The notes beneath the pieces were generated by a model. That model saw nothing but the letters and a program-made list of their open reading frames with translations. It did no database searches and was not told the origin of the DNA. A DNA stretch of 5,900 nt from Pseudomonadota bacterium (GTDB lineage: Bacteria > Pseudomonadota > Alphaproteobacteria > Acetobacterales > Acetobacteraceae). The stretch covers positions 1 through 5,900 of the forward strand of contig JAJZVE010000319.1 of the NCBI GenBank assembly GCA_021845835.1, written 5' to 3'. Shown here one piece after another: positions 1 to 5,593 of the stretch. Numbering within the stretch: the first letter of the stretch is position 1; the number at the start of each line of letters is the position of its first letter. Both the position numbers and the translations under genes were made by a program.

Positions 1-1261
1 GCGGAACTGCGGGGCCGAGGGCTTCCATCGTGGCTTCCTCTATACCGATCGGGTGGAGATCCACGAGGTAGCCGACGGCCAGTCCCGCCCGCTCGCCTAT
101 AGCCGTGACCTGTTTACCTTCGGGAAAGTACCCGCGCCGGCACCCGGCGATCTGGGCTTCGCCGGCTTCCGCATCCACTTCCCGCTCAATCGCCCGGACT
201 ATTTCGACGAGGTTTGTGCGTTCCTGGGCGCGAGCTATTTCCGCGCGGTCGCGAAGGGCCAGGGCTATGGCCTGTCGGCCCGCGGACTGACGATCAGGAC
301 CGCGGATCCTGCCGGCGAGGAATTCCCCATATTCCGGGCCTTCTGGCTGGAACGCCCGATGCCCGGCGCGGACGCCCTGGTGATCTGGGCACTGCTCGAC
401 AGCCCGAGCACGACCGGCGCGTTCCGTTTTGCCATCCATCCGGGCACCGACACCGTGTTCGACACCGCGATGTCGCTGTATCCACGCGTCGCGTTGAAGG
501 AAGTCGGCATCGCGCCGCTCACCAGCATGTTCTACTTCGGCCCCAACGATCGCGGCCGCGCCGACGACTACCGTCCGGCGGCGCATGATTCGGACGGGCT
601 GCGCATGCTGACCGGCCGCGGCGTGCCGCTCTGGCGCCCGCTTGCCAACCCGATCAAGCTGCAATTTAGCGCGTTCGCCGATACGAGCCCCCTCGGCTTC
701 GGGCTGATGCAGCGCCAGCGCGCCTTCGCCGACTACCAGGACCTGGAGGCGCATTACGAGAAGCGTCCCAGCCTATGGGTGGAACCGACGAGCGGCTGGG
801 GACCGGGCGACGTGGACCTGGTGGAGATCCCGAGCAGCAGCGAGGTCAACGACAACATCGTCGCGTTCTGGCGGCCGAAGCTGTCGCTGCCGGCAAAGGC
901 CCGGTTCGACGCCGGCTACCGCCTTCACTGGTGCTGGTCGGCCCCGGTTGTCGAGACGGTCGCCAAGGTGGTGCAGACCCGGATTGGCGCCGGGCACGAC
1001 AAGGCGACGCGGCTGTTCATTATCGACTTCGCCGGCGATCGGCTGAAGACCGTCCCGACCGACGCGAAGCTGGTCGCCCGGGTCACCGCGAGACCCGGCC
1101 ATATCCTGCACCCGATCGCCGAACCGATCGACCGGACCGGGCGGTGGCGCATCAGCTTCGAACTGGCGCCCGGCAACGCGACTCTGGTTGAGCTGACCGC
1201 ACGGCTGATGGGCGCGGACGCGCCGATCTCCGAGGTGTGGCTGTACCGATGGACACCCTGA
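1..1261 (+). CDS. opgG: Glucans biosynthesis protein G (periplasmic), 5'-truncated by the window edge
   Basis: This is the C-terminal 419 codons of an OpgG/MdoG protein. The frame is open from base 2 to the TGA at 1259-1261, so the gene starts upstream; the GTG at 53 is internal. OpgG is a periplasmic protein needed, with OpgH, to make osmoregulated periplasmic glucans. Visible family hallmarks are YSRDLFTFG near the left edge, EFPIFRAFWLERP, AFRFAIHPG, TSMFYFGPNDRG, HDSDGL, and the stretch LWVEPTSGWG...VDLVEIP...NDNIVAFWRP, which leads into the C-terminal Ig-like domain. The E. coli protein is about 511 residues, so roughly 90 residues, including the export signal, should lie off the edge. 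The 3' end overlaps opgH by 13 bases, so the two are cotranscribed and probably translationally coupled. The paralogue OpgD is the main alternative, but adjacency to opgH favours OpgG. Confidence 0.95.
   Translation, partial: RNCGAEGFHRGFLYTDRVEIHEVADGQSRPLAYSRDLFTFGKVPAPAPGDLGFAGFRIHFPLNRPDYFDEVCAFLGASYFRAVAKGQGYGLSARGLTIRTADPAGEEFPIFRAFWLERPMPGADALVIWALLDSPSTTGAFRFAIHPGTDTVFDTAMSLYPRVALKEVGIAPLTSMFYFGPNDRGRADDYRPAAHDSDGLRMLTGRGVPLWRPLANPIKLQFSAFADTSPLGFGLMQRQRAFADYQDLEAHYEKRPSLWVEPTSGWGPGDVDLVEIPSSSEVNDNIVAFWRPKLSLPAKARFDAGYRLHWCWSAPVVETVAKVVQTRIGAGHDKATRLFIIDFAGDRLKTVPTDAKLVARVTARPGHILHPIAEPIDRTGRWRISFELAPGNATLVELTARLMGADAPISEVWLYRWTP
1232..1235 (+). promoter_or_regulatory. Ribosome binding site deciding the opgH start
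   Basis: GAGG lies inside the end of opgG, 13 bases before ATG 1249. It directly abuts the alternative GTG at 1237 and so cannot serve that codon. This supports ATG 1249 as the opgH start and translation coupled to opgG. Confidence 0.5.
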
Positions 1262-3456
1262 CCGCACCGCCGGACGGTCCGGTCGCCGGCCTCGCATCCG
1301 GCTTCCGCCCGTTGCCCGAGGAGGCGCCGCTGGACATGCCGGTGCAGTCGTTGCGGCAGGCGGCGCCACGTCGCCGGCCTGTTTCCTCGCCCCGCGGCGT
1401 GCTGCTGCGCAGGGTCCTGGTGATCGGCGGCGCGGTGGCGATGACCGCGGAGGCCGCGCACGAGATGTACCTGGTGCTGCAGGTCGGCGGCCTGACCACG
1501 CTGGAAATCCTGGTGCTGGTGCTGTTCGTCGTGCTGTTCGCCTGGATAGCGCTCTCCTTCACAAGCGCGCTGGCCGGATTCTTCTCCCTGCTGTGCGGCG
1601 GCGGTAGCAGGCTGCTCGATCCGCCCGGAAGTCCCCTGCCGGCGCTGCGCACGCGCACCGCGCTGCTGATGCCTACCTATAACGAGCAGCCAGGGCGCGT
1701 CATGGCTGCGCTACAGGCGATCAACGAGGCACTACGCGCGGCCGGCGCTGGCGCGCAATTCGACAGCTTCATTCTGAGCGACACCACCGATCCCGACATC
1801 TGGATCGCCGAGGAGGCGGCGTTCCTGGCGCTGCGGCAACGCACCGACGGTGACGCGCACATCTTCTATCGTCGGCGGGCGCAGAACACCGAACGCAAGG
1901 CCGGCAACATCGGCGACTGGGTGCGCCGGTTCGGCGCCGCCTATCCGCAGATGCTGGTGCTGGACGCCGACAGCGTGATGACCGCCGCAGCCATCATCAG
2001 GCTGACGGCGGCGATGGAGCGGCACCCGGATGTCGGCGTGATCCAGACCCTGCCGATCATCGTCAACGGCAGCACCCTGTTCGCGCGGATGCAGCAGTTC
2101 GCGGGGCGGGTCTATGGCCCGATGATCGCGCACGGCATCGCCTGGTGGCACGGCGCGGACGGCAACTACTGGGGCCACAACGCCATCATCCGCACGCGCG
2201 CTTTCGCCGCGCAGGCCGGTTTGCCGCGGCTCACCGGCCGCAAGCCCTTCGGCGGCCACATCCTGAGCCATGATTTCGTCGAGGCGGCCCTGATGCGGCG
2301 CGCCGGCTGGGCCGTGCACATGGTGCCCGGGCTGGCGGGCAGCTACGAGGAGAGCCCGCCCTCGCTCGCCGACCTCGCGGTGCGCGACCGGCGCTGGTGC
2401 CAGGGCAATCTGCAGCACGCCGCGGTGCTGCCGGCGCGCGGCCTTTACTGGCTCAGCCGGCTGCATCTGCTGACCGGCATCGGCGCCTACCTCACCGCAC
2501 CGATGTGGTTGCTGTTCTTGTTGGCGGGCATCCTGATCTCCCTGCAGGAACGCTTCGTGCGACCGGACTATTTCGGCACCCAGCCGTCCTTGTTCCCGCA
2601 CTGGCCGGCGATCGATCCGGTGCGGTCGAAATGGGTGTTCGCCGGCACCATGGCCGTCCTGCTCGCGCCCAAGCTGCTGGGCTATGTCGCCCTGCTGGCG
2701 CGTCGCGCCGACCGACGGGGTTGCGGTGGCGCCCTGCGCGCGCTGGCGAGCCTGTTGATCGAGGTCGTCCTGGCCGGGCTGATCGCCCCGGTGGCGATGG
2801 TCACCCAGTCGATCGACGTGGCCGCAATCCTGCTCGGCCGGGATGCCGGCTGGCAGCCGCAGCGGCGCGACGACGGCAGCCTGCCGTGGCCGGACGTCGC
2901 ACGCCGCTACCGGGGCGTCACGATCTTCGGAGCGGCGCTCGGTCTGGCCGCCTATCTGGTCTCGCCGTTCCTGTTCGTCTGGATGTCGCCGGTCGTGCTT
3001 GGCCTCGTGTTGGCCATTCCGCTGGCCGCGGTCACCGCGCGGCAGGATCTTGGCGTGGCGCTGCGCCGGCTCGGCCTGCTGCGTATCCCGGAGGAGGCGG
3101 CTCCCCCCGCCGAACTGGCCCGCGCCGTGGCGCTGTACGCCGCACTGCGGCAGGCGGGGGATGGCGCCCTGGCGGGCGTGCACCGGCTGCGGCACGACCC
3201 GTGCCTGCTGGACGCCCACCGCCGCATGCTTCCCCCCGGTCGTCGGCCGCAGCTGGATCCGATCGACGTGACGCAGGTAGTCGGGCTGGCGAAGCTCGCC
3301 GAAGCCAGGACGTTGGATCAGGCACTCGCCGCATTGACGATGCCGGAGCAGGCGGCCGTGCTCGCGCATGCGGGGGGCTTGGCGCGGCTGATGGCGCTTC
3401 GCGGGAGTTCCGACCAACCGGGCGGATGCGAGGGACGGCGGGAGATCCGCGCGTGA
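1249..3456 (+). CDS. opgH: Glucans biosynthesis glucosyltransferase H (inner membrane)
   Basis: OpgH/MdoH is a multi-pass GT2 glycosyltransferase that polymerises glucose from UDP-glucose into the beta-glucan backbone and feeds it to the periplasm. With ATG 1249 the protein has 735 residues. GT2 signatures in order are PTYNE (142-146), SDTTDPD (177-183), the DAD metal/nucleotide-sugar motif (239-241), LSHDFVEAAL with H341/D342, and the acceptor-site motif RRWCQGN (RRW 381-383). Hydrophobic segments lie at about 52-75 and 80-115 before the catalytic domain, and at about 405-433, 463-485, 495-530 and 555-596 after it, followed by a soluble tail to 735. ATG 1249 is preferred over the in-frame GTG at 1237 because GAGG at 1232-1235 sits at a suitable distance only from the ATG. 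It follows opgG with a 13-base overlap. No disruption is visible. Confidence 0.95.
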   Translation: MDTLTAPPDGPVAGLASGFRPLPEEAPLDMPVQSLRQAAPRRRPVSSPRGVLLRRVLVIGGAVAMTAEAAHEMYLVLQVGGLTTLEILVLVLFVVLFAWIALSFTSALAGFFSLLCGGGSRLLDPPGSPLPALRTRTALLMPTYNEQPGRVMAALQAINEALRAAGAGAQFDSFILSDTTDPDIWIAEEAAFLALRQRTDGDAHIFYRRRAQNTERKAGNIGDWVRRFGAAYPQMLVLDADSVMTAAAIIRLTAAMERHPDVGVIQTLPIIVNGSTLFARMQQFAGRVYGPMIAHGIAWWHGADGNYWGHNAIIRTRAFAAQAGLPRLTGRKPFGGHILSHDFVEAALMRRAGWAVHMVPGLAGSYEESPPSLADLAVRDRRWCQGNLQHAAVLPARGLYWLSRLHLLTGIGAYLTAPMWLLFLLAGILISLQERFVRPDYFGTQPSLFPHWPAIDPVRSKWVFAGTMAVLLAPKLLGYVALLARRADRRGCGGALRALASLLIEVVLAGLIAPVAMVTQSIDVAAILLGRDAGWQPQRRDDGSLPWPDVARRYRGVTIFGAALGLAAYLVSPFLFVWMSPVVLGLVLAIPLAAVTARQDLGVALRRLGLLRIPEEAAPPAELARAVALYAALRQAGDGALAGVHRLRHDPCLLDAHRRMLPPGRRPQLDPIDVTQVVGLAKLAEARTLDQALAALTMPEQAAVLAHAGGLARLMALRGSSDQPGGCEGRREIRA

Positions 3457-3649
3457 ACCGTCGGTTTCGGCTCAGTTCGTCACGGAATCACCCCTTGTGT
3501 TGACTATGGCTGCACGCTGTGCCTGCACGGACGGGCGCGCCTGCAACCAAGGGGAGCCCGGCGCCGCGGGTGCGGACAAACCCGCCACGACCATCCCATC
3601 GGGGCTTCGGCGACAGACCCCAAGACGGCGTGAGGTTGGCGGCGGCGGA
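3457..3649. other. Non-coding stretch after opgH
   Basis: No recognisable gene is present. The only inverted repeat just after the opgH stop is AACC-GTC-GGTT (about 3457-3468), too weak to call a terminator and without a T run. A TTGACT hexamer near 3498 lacks a -10 partner. Open frames crossing here give Arg/Gly/Pro-rich products typical of high-GC shadow frames. Confidence 0.5.
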
Positions 3650-3830
3650 TCATCTGCCCGGCCAGTGCGCCGGCACCCGGATGGTTTACCGGGCGGCGAG
3701 GATCAGCCTCAGGGTCGCCGCGCCCGCGCCGAGGCAGACGATCAGCCGGCGCGCGTGGCGGACCACGCGTCTCGGCAGACCGATCCGCCGGAAGCGTAGC
3801 GCCGTCCTCCGCCCGGTTTCGAGCCGGAGC
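3650..3830 (-). pseudogene. Possible C-terminal relic of a DDE transposase
   Basis: Read on the minus strand, about 3689-3805 gives a 39-codon stretch containing FRRIGLPRRVVRHARRLIV followed by LILAAR. About 92% of its codons end in G or C, unlike a random frame. The pattern of a basic 'I-G-x-x-VVRHARRL' segment followed by a hydrophobic helix resembles the C-terminal tails of IS4/IS1380-type transposases. That is recall, not a search. A TAA (3686-3688) interrupts the frame, which then reads TIRVPAHWPGR before TGA at 3650-3652. No DDE catalytic core is present. It could equally be another short decayed gene end or chance. Confidence 0.3.
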
Positions 3831-4012
3831 TTGTCGCGGCCCGGCTGGCGGCGCCGAACTGGCTGGAGGCGCACGAGAGATACGTGCTCAATCCACTGTC
3901 TCACGACCCGCTGACGCAGCTCCCCGCCGCCGATGTCGAGGCGGCAATCCACGCTGTGGAGGCGCTCGTCCGTGCCAGCGGCAACGCCCGTGGCGCGGCG
4001 CCGAGCCGGTGA
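3821..4012 (+). pseudogene. C-terminal fragment of an unidentified gene with an LNPLSHDP motif
   Basis: This frame has no plausible start codon; it begins after TAG 3797-3799. From about 3821 it reads as ordinary protein: FEPELVAARLAAPNWLEAHE, then RYVLNPLSHDPLTQLP, then an amphipathic helix ADVEAAIHAVEALVRASG, ending at TGA 4010-4012. About 84% of codons end in G or C. The pattern 'LNPLSHD...(E/D)VEAAI.AVE.L' resembles the extreme C-terminus of some AAA/SMC-like ATPases found in accessory regions. That is recall, so no product is claimed. No upstream body of such a gene is visible, so it is most likely a 3' stump left by insertion or deletion. Confidence 0.35.
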
Positions 4013-4119
4013 CCAATATACCGCGCTGGCGGCGTTCGCAGGCGCCGGGACGGTCGGCGTTCGGGCGCGTGCGATGCATGACATCTGCACCAGAAATTGC
4101 GCCCGAACAGCGGCCGCGC

Positions 4120-4134
4120 TGCACGAACCGTGCA
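4120..4134. repeat. Short perfect inverted repeat TGCACG-AAC-CGTGCA
   Basis: A perfect 6-base inverted repeat with a 3-base loop lies just before the IS110 homology begins at about 4150. It may mark the junction where the transposase relic was joined to other sequence. No function can be assigned. Confidence 0.3.
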
Positions 4135-4149
4135 TGTATCCGGGCGGCC

Positions 4150-4629
4150 GAGTACACCCGGATGCACGCGCTGGTCGTGCAGATCACCGTCCACGATGCG
4201 GTCTGCAAGCGCTTCATGAGCATTCCCGGCGTCGGTCCGGTGACCGCTTTGGCGTCCAAGACCGCGGTCGATGCGCCGGAGCGGTTCGTCCGATCGCGCG
4301 ACGTCGGCGCGCATTTCGGTCTTACGCCGAAGCGCGAGCAGTCCGGCACGTCGATCGATTTTGACGGCCACATCTCGCGCCAGGGGGACAAGGAAATGCG
4401 CACATTGCTCTATGAGGCGGCGAGCTGTCTGCTGACCCGCAGCAAGGTGTGGACCAGCCTCAAGGCGTAGGGAATGAAGCTCGCCCGGCATCGCGGCCAC
4501 AAGCGGGCGGTCACCGCGGTGGCGCGCAAGCTCGCTGTCATCATGCACGCGATGTGGCGTGACGGCACCGATTTCCGCTTCGCGGCCGTGCAGCCGGAGG
4601 CGGCGGCGACGGCGCTGGTGCCGGCATGA
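4150..4629 (+). pseudogene. IS110-family transposase, C-terminal relic with internal stop
   Basis: The frame gives the C-terminal Transposase_20 half of an IS110-type (DEDD) transposase. It shows EYTRMHALVV, the helix-hairpin-helix-like FMSIPGVGPVTAL, AVDAPERFVRSRDVGAHFGL, TPKREQSG, DGHISRQGDKEMRTLLYEAA and LLTRSKVWTSLKA. The serine in QSG lies where the family's conserved C-terminal serine is expected. At 4468-4470 the frame hits TAG where relatives have Trp (LKAWGM). In the same frame it resumes with GMKLARHRGHKRAVTAVARK and LAVIMHAMWRDGTDF to TGA 4627-4629. The N-terminal RuvC-like DEDD domain (usually about 200 residues) is absent, and homology starts abruptly near 4150. A longer open frame from GTG 4009 exists, but 4009-4149 has no family match. 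The relic is therefore non-functional. The left end, where the IS110 group usually encodes its bridge RNA, is also gone. Confidence 0.88.
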
Positions 4630-4900
4630 CGACGGCACGCTGAGAGCAACGGGACAACACGAGATCCGCCTGCGGGCGGAGCTGCGACTGGTGGGTCTGA
4701 TGAGGGTGGAGAGCGCGATATCTTGCCTGCTGTCGAGCCGTCCAACGACCGCCGGAACGCGCGGGAGTGACTGCGCCATGCCACCTTCCCGACGCCGACA
4801 TGTGCCCCTGCGGCCATCGCAACCGCTGCGGGATCAGAGCACGCACGAGTGCATGGACCACCAGGCGCAGACGATCGCAGGAAAGCGTGGCGGAACGCCG
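4630..4900. other. No gene recognised; probable trailing end of the IS110 relic
   Basis: This high-GC stretch follows the transposase relic. Open frames exist on both strands, but their products are Arg/Ser/Pro-rich and match nothing I recognise. It may hold the right-end flank of the IS110 copy, but IS110 elements lack strong terminal inverted repeats, so no end can be placed. Confidence 0.4.
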
Positions 4901-4923
4901 TCTGTCGTAGTAGAAAGAGCAAT

Positions 4924-4931
4924 GGAGGAGG
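4924..4931 (+). promoter_or_regulatory. Strong Shine-Dalgarno sequence GGAGGAGG
   Basis: This is a tandem match to the anti-Shine-Dalgarno core, ending 9 bases before ATG 4941. It is by far the best ribosome binding site in the window, yet only a 15-codon frame follows it. Confidence 0.4.
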
Positions 4932-4940
4932 TATGATACT

Positions 4941-4988
4941 ATGGTACGAAAGAAGAACCTGAGTGGCCCGATTACGAGGGCAAGATAA
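4941..4988 (+). CDS. 15-codon ORF behind a strong RBS (leader peptide or truncated gene start)
   Basis: ATG 4941 to TAA 4986-4988 encodes MVRKKNLSGPITRAR, a basic peptide. The only support is the GGAGGAGG ribosome binding site at good spacing. It may be the first codons of a gene whose body was lost, a leader peptide, or chance. No matching product is recognised. The overlapping ATG at 4933 gives a 9-codon frame with worse spacing from the RBS. Confidence 0.2.
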   Translation: MVRKKNLSGPITRAR

Positions 4989-5050
4989 AGGGAATCGGCA
5001 CTGTTGGCCCCCGTTGCGACATGTTATCGTGTCTGCACATTGGGTTATCG

Positions 5051-5209
5051 ACCGCGCCCACCGTGCCAACGGCCGACGGCTTGGCACGGCAAGTTCGCCG
5101 TAGCCCGGCCTTGCGAGCGGCCGTTCCGCAGTGCCGGCGTGATTCGCCGCTAGGATCGTCGCGGTCTCCAGGGGCGCGACGGCTGGCATCCGAGCACAGC
5201 GTTGCTTGA
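5051..5209. other. Intergenic stretch before the toxin-antitoxin operon
   Basis: No convincing gene was found. The short frame from ATG 5021 to TGA 5209 is Arg/Ser/Ala-rich and lacks a ribosome binding site. The stretch holds the hairpin at 5061-5089 and a minor CGGCG-N5-CGCCG repeat at 5135-5149. Confidence 0.4.
5061..5089. repeat. Hairpin: 9-base perfect stem plus 3-base inner stem
   Basis: CCGTGCCAA (5061-5069) pairs perfectly with TTGGCACGG (5081-5089). Inside, GCC (5072-5074) pairs with GGC (5078-5080) across a GAC loop, leaving CG bulged on one side. No U-run follows on either strand, so it is not a standard intrinsic terminator. It could be an RNA structure, a protein-binding site or a remnant of an element end. 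Confidence 0.5.
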
Positions 5210-5228
5210 GTTATCTATTTATGATAAC
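5210..5228. promoter_or_regulatory. AT-rich palindrome GTTATC-N7-GATAAC, candidate TA operator/promoter
   Basis: A perfect 6-base inverted repeat with a 7-base AT-only spacer ends 8 bases before the toxin start codon, in a patch of about 31% GC (5201-5235). It overlaps a TATGAT -10-like hexamer (5220-5225), but no good -35 sits at 17 bases; TTGCTT at 5202-5207 is too close. Toxin-antitoxin operons are commonly repressed by their DNA-binding antitoxin at such repeats, and the antitoxin here has a winged helix. The regulatory role is inferred. Confidence 0.5.
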
Positions 5229-5236
5229 CATATCCC

Positions 5237-5593
5237 GTGACACCGCTCGGTGACCCATCGCTCGACACGCTGCTCGACCTCGACGGCCAGGTCCTGGTGG
5301 TGGACCCGGACGGCGGGCACTGGGTCCGGTTCGTCGTCGCCCGGGTTGCTGCCTCGCCCGAGAAGCCGCACGGCCTCGACTACTCGCTCACCCTGCACGG
5401 ACCGGAGGGCGAGCGGCTGGTCGGCTTCGACAACGCCCACCCGGTCGGGCGGCAGAAGCGGGGCGACCCGCAGGATCACCGCCACCGGATGAAGACGATC
5501 CGGCCCTACGACTACCAGGACGCCGCCACGCTGCTCGCCGATTTCTGGGCCGACGTGGACTTGGTGCTGAAGCAGAGAGGAGTGCTGCCATGA
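5237..5593 (+). CDS. tumE: DUF6516/TumE-family toxin of a toxin-antitoxin pair
   Basis: This 118-residue cytoplasmic protein matches the DUF6516/TumE pattern: N-terminal SLDTLLDLDGQVLVVD, the core GGHWVRFVV and EKPHGLDYSLTLHGP, GFDNAHPV (63-70), the conserved basic DHRHR (80-84), and the C-terminal helix ATLLADFWADVDLVLKQRG. Length is normal for the family. Members are toxins paired with a HVO_A0114/TumA-like antitoxin; the molecular target is not something I can state. GTG 5237 is the first possible start, since TAA 5225-5227 blocks the frame upstream, and it places SLDTLLDLDG at the usual N-terminal position. No Shine-Dalgarno precedes it, so translation may be leaderless or weak. The stop overlaps the antitoxin start as ATGA (5590-5593), with toxin first, the reverse of the classic order. 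Confidence 0.85.
   Translation: MTPLGDPSLDTLLDLDGQVLVVDPDGGHWVRFVVARVAASPEKPHGLDYSLTLHGPEGERLVGFDNAHPVGRQKRGDPQDHRHRMKTIRPYDYQDAATLLADFWADVDLVLKQRGVLP
5577..5582 (+). promoter_or_regulatory. Ribosome binding site of the antitoxin gene
   Basis: GAGGAG lies within the 3' end of the toxin gene, 7 bases before ATG 5590. It contrasts with the missing site at the toxin start, so translation probably favours antitoxin over toxin. Confidence 0.6.

Larger units (their letters stand above)
4901..5050. other. GC-poor island, possible foreign or element-end sequence
   Basis: GC is about 49% over 4901-5040 and about 40% over 4911-4960, clearly below the surrounding genes. It contains a perfect Shine-Dalgarno run, a TATGAT -10-like hexamer (4932-4937), the block CTGTTGGCCCCCGTTGCGAC (5001-5020) and two GTTATC hexamers. 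The stretch around 5003-5035, including GACA-N8-TGTC (5018-5033), is reminiscent of terminal sequences of IS21-like elements. I cannot confirm this, and no transposase gene is attached. Confidence 0.35.

Noticed and set aside
773..1369. Minus-strand open frame across the opgG/opgH junction
   Set aside because: It is antisense to clear opgG and opgH sequence, with low-complexity composition.
1732..3417. Very long minus-strand open frame (561 codons) opposite opgH
   Set aside because: It is a shadow of the high-GC opgH gene; the product is rich in Arg, Gln, Gly and His with no family motifs, while the plus strand has full OpgH signatures.
2397..3503. Second plus-strand frame (368 codons) inside opgH
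   Set aside because: The Arg/Ala/Gly/Pro-rich translation is typical of a +1 shadow; the OpgH frame is intact throughout.
3498..3530. Promoter starting with TTGACT near 3498
   Set aside because: There is no -10-like hexamer at suitable spacing and no intact gene downstream.
3497..3799. Plus-strand 100-codon frame after opgH
   Set aside because: It has no ribosome binding site and is low-complexity with no recognisable motif. It stops in the same frame just before the LNPLSHDP stump, but I see no evidence that the two formed one gene.
4009..4149. GTG 4009 as the true start of the IS110 transposase, overlapping the upstream stop by GTGA
   Set aside because: The first about 47 residues show no IS110 similarity, and the required catalytic N-terminal domain is missing; the overlap looks coincidental.
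4468..4470. Read-through or recoding at TAG (for example an unusual amino acid)
   Set aside because: A truncated transposase copy explains the stop as ordinary decay; no recoding signal is visible.
5135..5149. CGGCG-N5-CGCCG as a terminator
   Set aside because: The stem is only 5 bases, there is no T run, and such repeats are common in GC-rich DNA.
4410..5189. Minus-strand open frame of 259 codons
   Set aside because: It runs antisense through the IS110 tail, the GC-poor island and the hairpin; composition is Ala/Arg/Ser-rich with no motif and no supporting RBS.
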